A DNA stretch of 64,000 nt from the NCBI RefSeq assembly GCF_043641665.1, contig NC_092183.1:26423222-26487221 (forward strand), given 5' to 3'. The translations under genes were made by a program, and so were the position numbers. Below, one piece after another: positions 30,792 through 41,200 of this stretch (position 1 is its first letter; the number at the start of each line of letters is the position of its first letter). The stretch is from Enoplosus armatus. Lineage: Eukaryota; Chordata; Actinopteri; Centrarchiformes; Enoplosidae. Below the pieces are notes generated by a model. The model had not been told where the DNA came from and searched no databases. It saw nothing but the letters and a program-made list of their open reading frames with translations.

Positions 30792-31479
30792 GGGCGGGCT
30801 CCTTCGGTGTGTTGACATGTGGAATAATGTGTCTGTTTGAACAGTTGTGAGACAACTCTGTCTGAACACCACACAGCTGGGTGATGGTGTGTGGCGCAGA
30901 CACACTGAACACTGTTTGGTCTGTGTGCTGTCACTCAGCTGCAGATCATCTCATGTGTGTTCGGTAACTGCGGAGAGATAGCGTGACTTTTTTTTTTTTT
31001 ATGCTCGGCTAGGACTTAAATATACATTACACCTCTCACACAAATGGTCGCGTTCAGATACAGTTTATAGTTGTGGGCAATTTATGGGTAATTTATTCCA
31101 GTTCACCTAATCAGCATGTTTGTTGTCCTTGTTCCTGCATGCTTGTTCCTAAGTTTCATCCTCCCTCTTATTCATCTACATTGTTTATTATCCAGTGTAT
31201 GCCTATACATTTGTTTTAAGAAAGTTACAAACTGCTCTAACGTGGCTGCAATAATCCTGCAAGAAAAGTGCAGCAGCTTATATATAAGTGGGTGTAAACT
31301 GTGTATCCTGGCCTGCAGTGCAGTGGATAAGATGAGTGTAATCATCATAATGGCAGCCTCTGAGTCAGGATGCCCATCCAGGGGAGACATAAAACAGGCA
31401 TTAGGCTCATGATGCTTAAAGTGAGTACAGTATGACCACAGGCTGCCCCGAAGTGGCAGAAAAACACAAGTCGTCAATC

Positions 31480-31860
31480 AGAGCATGAATCACAACCGTC
31501 AGGGCTGCCCCTCGTTCCCCGCCAAGGCACGCTCACTGCCGAACACTCGTGACATCTTCGCCGGCGATCTCCCAGCGCGGCAACAAATGGAATCCAGCTG
31601 GACACGCAGTCCAAGTGCTGTTAGCAGTGCGCCGTACTGTAATTGAAACGTTCATTTCTCCACCGGTGGTTAGGGAGGGTATGTCTATTAACGGTGCTCA
31701 CTCACACCACTGGAACTTTGGAGAGACCACAGCAGCTCTGGGCAGCTTTCCATGTCGAGGCCAAGCGAGCCTTGCCAAGGTCAGGGCTGGCTGAAAATGA
31801 AATCAAAAGCACTATTTCTCTATCTGAAACTACAGAGGAGCTGACAGCCCCACTTTGTTA
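31480..31860. other. Low-repeat non-coding block, possible conserved element
   Basis: GC-balanced unique sequence with no simple repeats or spliceable ORF, unlike its surroundings. It includes TAAT-core motifs (ctgtaattgaaa, ctattaacgg). Conservation is a guess from texture. Confidence 0.25.
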
Positions 31861-32189
31861 CTAATCAATAAAAGAATCAACCCAAAAGCAGGAATTATGA
31901 GACCATTTTGATTTTAAGCACATTGTTAGCTGCGCCGCGATGTGCTAGACTGTTATAACTCATGTTTAGATGTGCATGTGAGTCTACAACGTGTGCGTTG
32001 ATTTTACTGATTCAGAGCACAAAATAAATAGAGAACTGCTGTTATGAACTTGCTCAAGGCCTAATTAAAAAGGAGGGTGATCACGCAACACATTTCAGCC
32101 CTGAAGGTTAAAGGTTAAAAAAAAAAAACTCATTTTAAGGCTTTAAAAAAATGACAGTACGGTATTGTTATTGTAAAACTCAGCATCAT

Positions 32190-32410
32190 AATCTATTGCC
32201 TCTACAGTAATTACAGGCTGTTTGCTACACAGAGGTGCCAATGTCCTCGGTTACTGACAAGGGCAAAAGGGGATTTTAGATCACGTAAAAGGCCCGTTAC
32301 ACTGTCATTAGCCAGCACTGCCGCATAACATAGGTTTAGATAGGCATGCGGGGGGCAGCTCATTTTCCACCAGAAGGGACAAATTAGTCAGTGGTTGGTA
32401 AAGGTGCTAA
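32190..32410. other. Low-repeat non-coding block with MEIS/TAAT motifs
   Basis: Unique sequence containing 'cagtaattacagg', 'ttactgaca' and 'actgtcattagcc' (MEIS-type CTGTCA at 32302-32307 fused to a TTAG core). Candidate regulatory element only. Confidence 0.25.
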
Positions 32411-32528
32411 AATATCCACAGGAATTCAGTTTTTGAAGGACATGCACATTGACAAGCAGTGAAAATGAGCTCATTCTGTGACTGTAAAATCAAAACTTTA
32501 GCGACACCTTAACTTTACTAACATCAAG

Positions 32529-32953
32529 TTAAAGAAATAGTTCAACATTTCGGGAAATGCCCTTTTTAATGCTGAGAGTCAGATGAGAAGATCGACACCG
32601 CTCTCATTTTTTCCCCTTACTATGCGAAACTACAGCCAGGAAACAGTTAGCTTAACTTAGCATAAAGACTGGAAACAGTTTGGTTCTTGTATAAAGATAT
32701 AGTCTACCGTGTTAGCTGGTGGGCTTTAGAGGCGCTGGCAGGCAGATTTTGTTTCCTTCCGACAGAGCTAGGCTAGCTGTCCCCCCCCCCCCCTACATCC
32801 AGTCTTTATGCTAAGCTAAGCTAACCCGCTGCTGGCGGAAGCTACCGCAAACAGACAAATATGAAAGTGATATCAATTTTCTCATCTAACTCTCGGCAAA
32901 GAGAGCAAATGAGCATATATATATATCCCAAAATGTCAAAAATATTCCTTTAA
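32529..32953. mobile_element. MITE with terminal inverted repeats, copy E
   Basis: The left end TTAAAGAAATAGTTCAACAT and right end ATGTCAAAAATATTCCTTTAA-type sequence are inverted. Inner arms 'cttagcataaagactggaaa' and 'ccagtctttatgctaagcta' mirror each other. It contains a C13 run (32781-32793) and a short AT tract near the right end. Confidence 0.8.
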
Positions 32954-33190
32954 GCTGACTAAAATTGTAGTGCTAACATGGTGCATATGAACATATTAAC
33001 CTAGCTGTGTTGCATCACCGCAGTTTAAAACCAAAAACTAAGGGTGTTCACCTCTGTCAGCCAGGAGACACTCTTGCTATTGTGCAAATGACTAATTTCC
33101 ATGCATAACAACAGCAGTGCTCACGAAGAGATAATTGATGTGGTAAGTACAAAGGTGGTTTCTAACCCTACTACATTCATCCTACTAGCA

Positions 33191-33209
33191 CCCCCCCCCC
33201 CCCCCCCCC
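33191..33209. repeat. C19 homopolymer
   Basis: Uninterrupted 19-base C run. Confidence 0.95.
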
Positions 33210-33650
33210 GACAGAAACCAGTATTTTGCACACTACTGAAAAGGAAGTTATATTCTCATGATCTTCCTATTCCTCTGACCAAGAAAACAGTGCTGCGCTT
33301 GGTAAATGTGGGAGGAAGCTGCACGAACCGGCACAAAACCTGCTAAACAACCTGGAAGCCTTCAATGTGGCTGTTATTGTTGTCACAGCGAGCATTACAG
33401 CATGGCCGACTGCAGACATGAATGGGGAGTCGAAAGCAGGCATGTAAAATAGTCAGTCACAGGGTTTATATGTGGAGAAATAAAGCAGAGGTTGTGTGAC
33501 AGGCCCTGATGAGGGATGTGTTCACGCCATCTGGGTTGCTTTAACACTGCGGTCACTGTTGGATGCCGAAGGCTCTATATTGTGTCCTGATGTTAAACAC
33601 AGAGGTGGTAGTCATGGAGTTGAGGTTAATGTTTTGTTCTTCTGGAGACA

Positions 33651-33672
33651 CAGAGAGAGAGAGAGAGAGACT

Positions 33673-33708
<36 letters not shown>
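33651..33708. repeat. (GA)n / (TC)n inverted microsatellite pair
   Basis: GA units about 33653-33670, then CTCCCCCC, then TC units to about 33708. The two tracts are complementary and could form a hairpin. Confidence 0.85.
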
Positions 33709-33710
<2 letters not shown>

Positions 33711-33719
33711 CTAGCTGTC

Positions 33720-33860
33720 AGCAGGGATGGTGAGCCGGGGTAGAGCTGGCGTCTAATTGAAGAGCAGCTCCACACCCTGTCGTCATTAATCACCAGGCCT
33801 GTCAGCCGGCTGCTCAGGACCTCACAGTGGCACTCTGCACTGTCTCAGCACTGACGCACA
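33720..33860 (-). promoter_or_regulatory. Candidate enhancer with PBX-HOX plus MEIS-type composite
   Basis: TGATTAATGA at 33792-33783 (minus), with CTGTCAG (MEIS-type) at 33799-33805. 'gtctaattgaag' lies 30 bp to the left. The block is unique sequence between microsatellites. Confidence 0.4.
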
Positions 33861-34109
33861 GAGGGGAAAATATTAGTCCCCTCCATCACCATCGCTATCT
33901 CTTCTGATACTACTACTTCTTTGCTTACTAGTGTTATTCTTGTACCATCACTACCACCATTACTCTGACTGACGTCTACACGACTACCACCATCCACACT
34001 CCTGCAACTACTGCTGCCTTAAAAGAATAATGATAAGAAGAAGAAGAAGAATATTTTGAATCGCATTCTTAACATGTTTTACATTTTGTTTGTTTTTTGG
34101 TACCAGTTA

Positions 34110-34505
34110 AACAAGCAAGATATAATATGTGAATTAGTGAGCTTTAGAGGTGCTGGTAGGCGAATTATGCTCCTTCTGGATGGAGCCAGGCTAGCTGTTT
34201 CCCCCGACATCCAGTCTTTATGCTAAGCTAAGCTAAGCGGCTGCTGGCTGTGGCTTTATATTTAAAATGAGATGGGTATCAATCTTCTCATCTAAATCAG
34301 AGTTTAAAAGGAGTAAGACAGTGAAAGGGAATAATAATATTGTGGGCCGTACCCTCTGCGACAGTGACCCAAGCTGCTTGCCGTAGTTGAGGAATAGAAG
34401 AAAACTTTGAGAAGCAGAAACAGAGTTGTTGCTGTAGATAACCTGACACGTTGTGTGTAAGTTGAACAGAGCATAAAATAAAGTTCCATAAAAGCTTTTG
34501 GCAAG
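34110..34505. mobile_element. MITE half copy F with extra downstream module
   Basis: 'aattagtgagctttagaggt', 'tctttatgctaagctaagct' and 'ctgctggctgtggctttata' are family blocks. From about 34370 it shares 'gcttgccgtagttgaggaat' and 'ataaagttccataaaagc' with copy C rather than ending in the usual terminal repeat. Confidence 0.65.
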
Positions 34506-35035
34506 AAAGCAGATATGACTAAATGTTTTCCGTGAAATAATTATGAGGCGAACCCTTCATAAAGAAAACAAACAGTATTACTTTTCCGAGTGAAATGCCA
34601 CTTCCTGCTTTTGATATTGTAATTTATTTCGATAAAACCCCTGAATGTGAATGAAAAAGCACAGTACACCATCAGAATAATTCAGAATTTAGTGCTAATG
34701 GGATAGCTTTCTAATTGTTCAAAAGAAAACCCCAGCAGAGTCCGACAGTGGCTCAGAAATGTCATGAGGTGATAATATGACCTCCTTCTTTTTAACAAAC
34801 CGATGACAATTTGGGGGTTTAAGTTTCCCGAAATGTCCCTGAGGTTTGGTGCTTATTTGAACTTTTTTAAGGTGACAAAACTTACATATTAAAACTGGAA
34901 GATTTCACAATTGCTTTGACACAACATCAGATTTTTTTTTTTTTTGGACAAAATAACAAACAGGACTCAGACTCAGAATTCAGCCTCACATCCGTCGCCC
35001 TCCGTGGACAAAGGATTGGGGCTGAATACACATAC

Positions 35036-35070
35036 TTACACACACACACACACACACAGTCTCACACACA
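35036..35070. repeat. (AC)n microsatellite
   Basis: AC repeat about 35038-35058, with a shorter partner at 35063-35070. Confidence 0.9.
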
Positions 35071-35689
35071 GGCGACATAAATGGAGTGTGTGGGTGTTGA
35101 CTCAGCTGCAAGAGTGTGTGTTGGGGGAGGAAGATAGATGGAGGAGATTGATGAGCGCGGGGATAGGGAGAATAGTGAGGCATTTGATGAACGAGTGTAA
35201 ACTGGCAACAGTGGAATTAATTCCACCTCCCCGACAAGATTGAAAGTTCTCCCCTCTGCATGACCTCCAGTGTGAATTCAAGCCAACGTTGCCAGTTCTC
35301 TATCTACCGCTTGTGAAACAGCATCCCAGAATCCACATTTATACAAATCAAAAGCAAGATAGCACTGTAGACGTGTATGAGAGGTACCTGCCCTTCTTCC
35401 ACTGACTTCACCTGTACTTCACCAACACAACTTTAGGGGGCAACACAATCCAGTGTATCTCCAGTGGCACAACACTGCAAGTCACAAAGAAATATGTTGC
35501 ACTGAGTACATATGCAATACAGCATAGAAACCAGAATGTCCTTGACCTATTTTGTCTAGACTACTTTATAAACTCCGTAAGAAAAAGCAGCTACAAGAAT
35601 GTGAGCTTGTCCTGTTCCTGAGAAGTGCATGGCTCCAGTTCCTAAAGAAGAAAAATAAGTGTAGCGTCCCAAAGAGCTACCCAGAGCGG

Positions 35690-36545
35690 TGATCAGGGCG
35701 CCGTGACCTTGCTGGTGTGGCAGGGGCTGGATGTGGTTTGGGAGGGTCATCCATTTTGTTAATGGTCCTGTCAAGTGACACCTGTGCTCGCCTTTCCCCT
35801 GTCTGGAGTGCTAATGAACCGCGAGAGTGGAGGAGTCTGGGAGTCGGGTCAATAGCCGCCTCGGAGACTACACCCTCTTCGCTCTGTGTGCCACCCACAC
35901 CCTGTCAGCCAAATAGAGTGGAGACACAGAGACATTACCAGGGCCGAAACACTCTAATGGCAGCGGTGAGGCTTTAAGATAGACCAACTCCTTCCCTTTG
36001 AATTAGTGTCTCACAGCTCTGAGTCGAGAACGCTGACTTCGGTTAAAACTACAGCGCAGCTGAGGGCAGCAAGAAAATGGCTCCTCACATCAGGACGGAG
36101 GCCTCCATGTTTGTGGTTCCTGTAAGAGAGCCCGCTCTCCTCAGGGGAGGTGTCAGGGCCTTGATGAATATTTCTCTATTAACCGCCTCCCATTGTCAGC
36201 CCTGGCCTTTGTGTTGCAGGCCAATCCGTCAGACCGTGAGGAGATCCTGGGTCGACACCTCCCTCAGGTCATTATTGAAGTCCCAGTGACCCAGCGGCCA
36301 CTCCACACAGCCCTCCGCTCTGCTGAGGAGGCGGTTTTCAGGCCTCACAAACAAGGATCAGCAATTAAAAGCCGCACTCGCAAACAACAAAAGCAATGTG
36401 GGTGACGGGGAGAGGAGGAGGGATGGAAGTCCTCAGAGACTAGCTAACAGGGTTAATGTGACCCGGCCTGCCCTCTTCGGGATGACCCTGTCAACTGATA
36501 TGAGCCATGAATTATTACACAATGCTACATATAGCGTGGCTGTAA
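35690..36545. promoter_or_regulatory. Candidate conserved regulatory block downstream of znf703
   Basis: About 850 bp of unique, GC-balanced sequence without microsatellites or exons. MEIS-type TGTCA motifs recur (35769, about 35901, about 36151, about 36195, about 36488), including an inverted pair TGTCA-AG-TGACA at 35769-35780 beside TTAATGG. About 1-2 kb beyond the znf703 3' end. Cross-species conservation would decide. Confidence 0.35.
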
Positions 36546-36599
36546 CAGCCAGTAATGATAGATAGACCTAGATAAGTGCAGTGCAGCACTCTGGCAAGA

Positions 36600-37532
36600 T
36601 TTACTCCATCCTCTGACAAAAAGCCACTTCATGGTGCTATATATAGTAATCAGTGAGGAGAAAAACAAGTTAAAATGCAATCATGTATCATTTATTTAAC
36701 AAAATAAGACCTCTTCCTGTTGGTTGGATAGCACAGCCATCATCAATTGTCTTTATTTATATGTCATCTTTTCTTATCTTTTGTACCATTTGCATCGGTG
36801 ACCCCGACTTGCTGACCCCCAAGTGAGCTTGAAAAAATATTACATCTTTGCATATTTACAGATAAAAATAATGGCATTGTTCAAGATTATTTTCACAGAC
36901 ATGCAATTCTCCAGAGTCTAAATAGGATGAAAAAAACCAACAAAACAAAAAGCAGAGAGGAAAGGAGATACAAAGAGGTCCCCAGAATAAAGCCTCACAG
37001 TCCGTCTTCATCGTGGTGCAAGATTTTTATTTTTAGATAGGCATAATGGTACTATGCTTAAATCATTCGTTTTCAGTTAGAATACTTAAGGACAATTTAT
37101 TTGGACAGCAAAATGCCCCCCCCCCCCCCACCCCACCCCCCAACCCAAATTCAATAACCAAGCGCTTCTGTGAAAAATAAATACAGACTTTCAGTTCCGG
37201 GAGACAGCTATAGAGAAAAACAAAACAAAAACCAAAATCAAGACTGTAATAATCCCACATTTCCATCATTTTCAAGCTCTGTGTCCCGCCGTCTTAATCA
37301 CTAAAGTCTGTTGTTTGTGTGCTGCAGACAATCCGTCACAGGCTCTTTTTCTTTGCCTTTGGAGCGCCAGTCACAATCCTGAGACTAACAGGTGGTATTC
37401 CTGGCAGGCAGGCCATCAGGCACGGTGCCCTGTACTGGTGATGACCCCAATCTCGAAAATCCATCTTCAGGGCCGCTCTGGAGAGTCCAAGCTGGTGCCT
37501 GCAGTCTGTGGGCGTCAACATTATTTCTTATA
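36600..37532 (-). other. znf703: znf703 3' UTR and downstream flank
   Basis: The first minus-strand AATAAA after the znf703 stop is 37031-37026, giving a 3' UTR of about 500 nt. Further signals near 36.69 and 36.75 kb could lengthen it. A C14 run lies at 37116-37129. Confidence 0.45.
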
Positions 37533-39047
37533 TCACTGGTATCCGAGGGCTGAGGCTGAGCCCAGTCTCTGACTGTAGAGGGCATAGGGGGAGTAATAGG
37601 CTGAGGAGGATGGGAGGGATGGCATGGGAAGTCCTGGGGCTCCGGGCAGGTGGGATTTGCTGTAGGGATGGTAGCGAGCCAGGCTCAAGCCAGGAGAGCC
37701 TCTGAGGGAGAAGGAGCTGGGCAGGGTACCTGGGCTGCTGTGAGGGGGCAGGTGGAGGTGGCAGGAGGCTGTCGATGAAACCGATGAAGGGTAGGCTGAC
37801 AACAACTTACTGTCCATCATCCCAGGCAGGGCCGTGTGGGTACGCAAATGGGCTAGTAGCTCCTCTGATGTGGCAAAACGTTTGTCGCAGGGACCCCCGA
37901 CTGATACCCAGTTACAGGCGTGGGGCTGCGGTTCATTGGGGAGCATGAAACCGTAGGTGTAGAGGGGGTGGGACAGGGACGGGGTGGTGCTGGAAGACAA
38001 GGAGCTGGAGTGCAGGGAATGGAGGTGGTGGGAGGGGTAAACCAGAGGGAACCCAGTCTTGAGGCTGGAGGGATCGTGGACGCAGGTGGAGCAGTTACTT
38101 CCTCCTAGGTGGGGTGCATTGGGGTAAGTCAGACAGTACGGGTCCCGACATAAGCCCTGCATCAGGGACGGAGGTGAAGCTCCAGTAAGCGGGCTGGAGC
38201 TGGGGTGCTTCCCCGGAAGTCCTAACCCCAAACTTGACTTGGTAGGATCCAAGCCGTGAACAAACTGGGAGGGGTAGCCGGCGTAGGCCCCCACAATGGA
38301 GCCGTGGTAGCCCATGGTAGCAGAAGGCAAGGGGAAGACTGAATGTCCTGGTTTAAAAGGGGAGACAGGGGCGATGTGCCCAGAGCCCAAGCCAGGCTGT
38401 GAGGAGGCCTGCGGGTCGGCCTTGCTCTCTGGCCGCGGGCTGCTGGCAGAGCTGGCGTTGCTGGAGTTGGCGCTGGCCCGTATGTGGCTGGAGTTGGCTA
38501 ACTGAGCCCCATCCATCCCTGACTTCGCTGCATCTGAGTCTTTTTTGCCAGCGCTGTTGTTGTTGTTGTTACTGTCCGAGCTGGCCTGCTCTGAGCTCCC
38601 AGGTTTGTTGTCCATGTGCGGGGCCTGGGAGTGTGGCGGGGGCTGCGTGGAGGGGGAATGGCTTTGTCTGTGGGGCTGGCTCTGAGTGTGCAGGGGAGGA
38701 GAGCAGGAGCTGGGTGACCGCGAATGGGGAGGAAAGGACGGACATGAAGCAGTGCCACTGCTGGAGCTTCCATTTGGCACCCTGAAAGCTGCTTTATCTG
38801 AAGGCCCCTTTGTCCCTTGAACATCCTTACGAGAGTCGCCGGGTGACTTGGAGTAAGGCTTGAAGCTGGACTTGTCTTCCAGGGAGTGGTGCTGATCTGC
38901 GGACTTGGAAGATCGGCTGGACGGTTCCTTGTCTCCTAGACTGCCTGAGGAGAGGGAGGCCAGCTTGGAAGAGGAGGAAGGGTCTGGTTTGCCAATTTGT
39001 GAGCAGGTCTGGGCCAGTAGAGCCAAAGGACTCTTCTTGGCATCCAG
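37533..39047 (-). CDS. znf703: znf703 exon 2 (residues 85-588)
   Basis: 1515 nt after acceptor TTTTCCTTCTCAG. Starts LDAKKSPLALLAQTCSQIG and runs through the zinc finger to SASALGYQ and TGA. Strong GC3 bias produces long shadow ORFs on both strands. Confidence 0.94.
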   Translation of the reverse strand: MDAKKSPLALLAQTCSQIGKPDPSSSSKLASLSSGSLGDKEPSSRSSKSADQHHSLEDKSSFKPYSKSPGDSRKDVQGTKGPSDKAAFRVPNGSSSSGTASCPSFPPHSRSPSSCSPPLHTQSQPHRQSHSPSTQPPPHSQAPHMDNKPGSSEQASSDSNNNNNSAGKKDSDAAKSGMDGAQLANSSHIRASANSSNASSASSPRPESKADPQASSQPGLGSGHIAPVSPFKPGHSVFPLPSATMGYHGSIVGAYAGYPSQFVHGLDPTKSSLGLGLPGKHPSSSPLTGASPPSLMQGLCRDPYCLTYPNAPHLGGSNCSTCVHDPSSLKTGFPLVYPSHHLHSLHSSSLSSSTTPSLSHPLYTYGFMLPNEPQPHACNWVSVGGPCDKRFATSEELLAHLRTHTALPGMMDSKLLSAYPSSVSSTASCHLHLPPHSSPGTLPSSFSLRGSPGLSLARYHPYSKSHLPGAPGLPMPSLPSSSAYYSPYALYSQRLGSASALGYQ

Positions 39048-39885
39048 CTGAGAAGGAAAAGAGAGAGCAAGAAGGTGAACAAACTGTGCTTTAAAGTTGA
39101 TTTAGGTTTCGCATCATCAGACATATCCACTTATTACAATTAGAATTAGAATATGCACTAGTTATATAATATAGTATATTTTACTGGGCAAACAATGCAC
39201 TAAATGTACTATACAGTAGGAAAAAACATCACATCAGCCCTGAGTTGCGCATTTATATCTGACGTGAACAAAGAAAGTCAGAGGATGCAAAGTTGAAGCA
39301 AAGTTTAAAAAAGAAAGAAAGACATAAGGGGCTCCCGTAAACACGAGGAAAGAGAAAATGTAATTATACCGTGGAGGTTAAACAAACCGGTTGTATTACT
39401 TTTTAAACAGCGTATTATTTTATGTTTCTGAACTCTGGTGTCTCGCGAACTTGCCAATTCATCGCTGTGCGTAAAATGGCGCATGTGCTGGCATATTTCT
39501 CAGAATAACACTCATAGCGACCCACGCCATGTACTCAATATTACCTGATAAATATTAGGAATTTAAAAAAAAATATCAATCAGATGATACTAACAGATCT
39601 CGGCGAAAATGTCTCTTTTTTTTATGTACTTACTTCAATGCTGACTGGCGCGGATGTGAGGGGCTGGAGATACTCCGGGTGCAGCAAGTGGCCGCTGTGC
39701 GCCGTCAACATCTTTATGATCCGGATGGGAAGCCTTTTGGCCTGACGCGAGGGATCCGTGGGAGAAGGACAAGACGTGGGTACAGAAACGGGCGGTCTCT
39801 CCGCTCTTCTCCGGGCGTCGGCGGCGCTGAGCTCCGGGGACTGTCTGCGTAAAAGCGGTTTAGGTCCACCGGGGGGATCTCTCAT
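37533..39885 (-). CDS. znf703: Zinc finger protein 703 (NET/Nlz family repressor), two exons
   Basis: Nuclear transcriptional co-repressor of the NET family (NocA/Nlz/Elbow/TLP-1); fish nlz1 acts in hindbrain patterning and eye fissure closure, human ZNF703 is a luminal breast oncogene. Exons 39885-39634 (84 codons) and 39047-37533 (504 codons plus TGA) give 588 residues; human has 590. The N-terminal block is RLPIRIIKMLTAHSGHLLHP, and the Sp motif SPLALLAQTCSQIGKPDP spans the junction region (about 90-107). A Ser/Pro-rich middle includes FKPYSK and a five-Asn run, then YHGSIVGAYAGYPSQFV and GLCRDPYC. One atypical C2H2 finger uses Cys462, Cys471, His484 and His488. The C-terminus ends SASALGYQ as in human. 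ATG 39885 is chosen because an upstream in-frame stop (39963-39961) leaves only a GTG before it. znf503 is the alternative; neighbouring erlin2 supports znf703. Confidence 0.94.
39634..39885 (-). CDS. znf703: znf703 exon 1 (residues 1-84)
   Basis: 252 nt. MRDPPGGPKPLLRR and a Pro/Arg-rich N-terminus lead into the invariant RLPIRIIKMLTAHSGHLLHP and EYLQPLTSAPVSIE. Donor GAA|GTAAGT, phase 0. The intron 39048-39633 is 586 bp. Confidence 0.92.
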
Positions 39886-40249
39886 CTGGATCGGGGCTGG
39901 AAATGGGGCAACGGCATGTGACGAGCGGACGCAGGGTTGAAACTCATTTACCAGCACGTTTCATGATGACATATATTCAACAGAAGAGAGTGCGGTAATC
40001 CAGAAGGACAAGTGCGCAGTGCGCGTCCTCCGTGTTGGACCCAGGCTGTCTCTAAAGAGGAACAAATCGCCAAAGTGTCATCCTATACCGGGCTCCTCAA
40101 TATCACCCGCTAAGTATTCCTAAATATTCCTTTATCCAGTGATGGAAAACAAAAAGAGAGGAATCAAGCAAAAAGAAAAGCAAACACCATCAGTAGTCAC
40201 TGCTCATCAAAAGACGGGGCAAGTGGAAGGAATATCCCGCAGAGGTCGG

Positions 40250-40450
40250 TGTGCGTGACGGTCCTCCGGCGTGTGTCTCTCTCTCCCTCTGCGGCAGCCT
40301 CACAGTACCTCACTTCTTCCACATACTAACGACGCGAGGGGCGGGGTTTCACAGCGACGAGCCGCAGTCCAATCACAAGTGCCCGCATTCATAAGCAGGG
40401 GCGGGGCAACGGGGAGCGGGGCGCGGTTTGTCTTCTGGCCTCACCCTCAC
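40250..40450 (-). promoter_or_regulatory. znf703: znf703 GC-rich promoter region
   Basis: CpG-rich stretch 370-560 bp upstream of the znf703 ATG, with two GGGGCGGGG Sp1-type boxes (40338-40346, 40398-40406) and an inverted CCAAT box (40369-40373). No clear TATA box. The start site is not determined. Confidence 0.55.
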
Positions 40451-40499
40451 ACCCGGGCTGTAATGTACGGCTGGAAATCTGTGTCAGTGACCTCCACGC

Positions 40500-41200
40500 C
40501 ACATGCAAACATACAAATTATAAACACTGTGTCACAGGTTTGAAATCACACACCACACAGATATCCCGGCAAGGGTCAACTATGGAGAACACTATCTGGA
40601 ACGTATCCACACCGTTCTTGTAAATATGTGCATTCAGTTCAAAAATAATAACCCTCTGTCCATGGACATTTCTGGCATGTTAATGGCTTTATTGCATTAT
40701 AGCAACCAAACTGCAGCTGCTAATGGGCTTAATCCAATTTTTCCAAATGAACGCAAATTGAATTTTCATGTATTCTGCCGTGGCAGTGACTGACATTTTC
40801 AGTTTCTGGGTTTAAAGTCGCACACTTCAAGAACACTTTTACAAGTATTGCAGATGCATCAATACTTTCAATGTGTTGTTTTTTTTTTTCTCTCCAGCTT
40901 GCACATAAGCACAAAACAGACAATGGAGTTCCTCCTCGGTTGCCACATTAGTGAGCCCAGTAACTTAATTTCATTTTTCATAAAGAACAGCAAGCTGCGC
41001 TTTACGGGGATTTCCATCCTGCTTGAAATGCCTCTTCAACCAATCGGATGGCTTGGCCCGAACTACCCGATCCATAATCCAAGATATGACAGCACTGTTG
41101 TGTTCAGTCTGTTTAAAGTGGTGTCACGGATCATTGATTACTGGCTGCAGAGAGCCAGCACAAGACTTTGTTCTGAGCTTTAATAGGTAAACATGTTTAA
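40500..41200. other. Intergenic, no gene seen
   Basis: AT-rich unique sequence upstream of znf703; an ATTGATTACTGG motif lies near 41133-41144. No other identifiable feature. Confidence 0.45.

Noticed and set aside
39886..39957. N-terminal extension of znf703 from a GTG codon at 39957
   Set aside because: No ATG in the extension and an in-frame stop just upstream; the ATG at 39885 fits.
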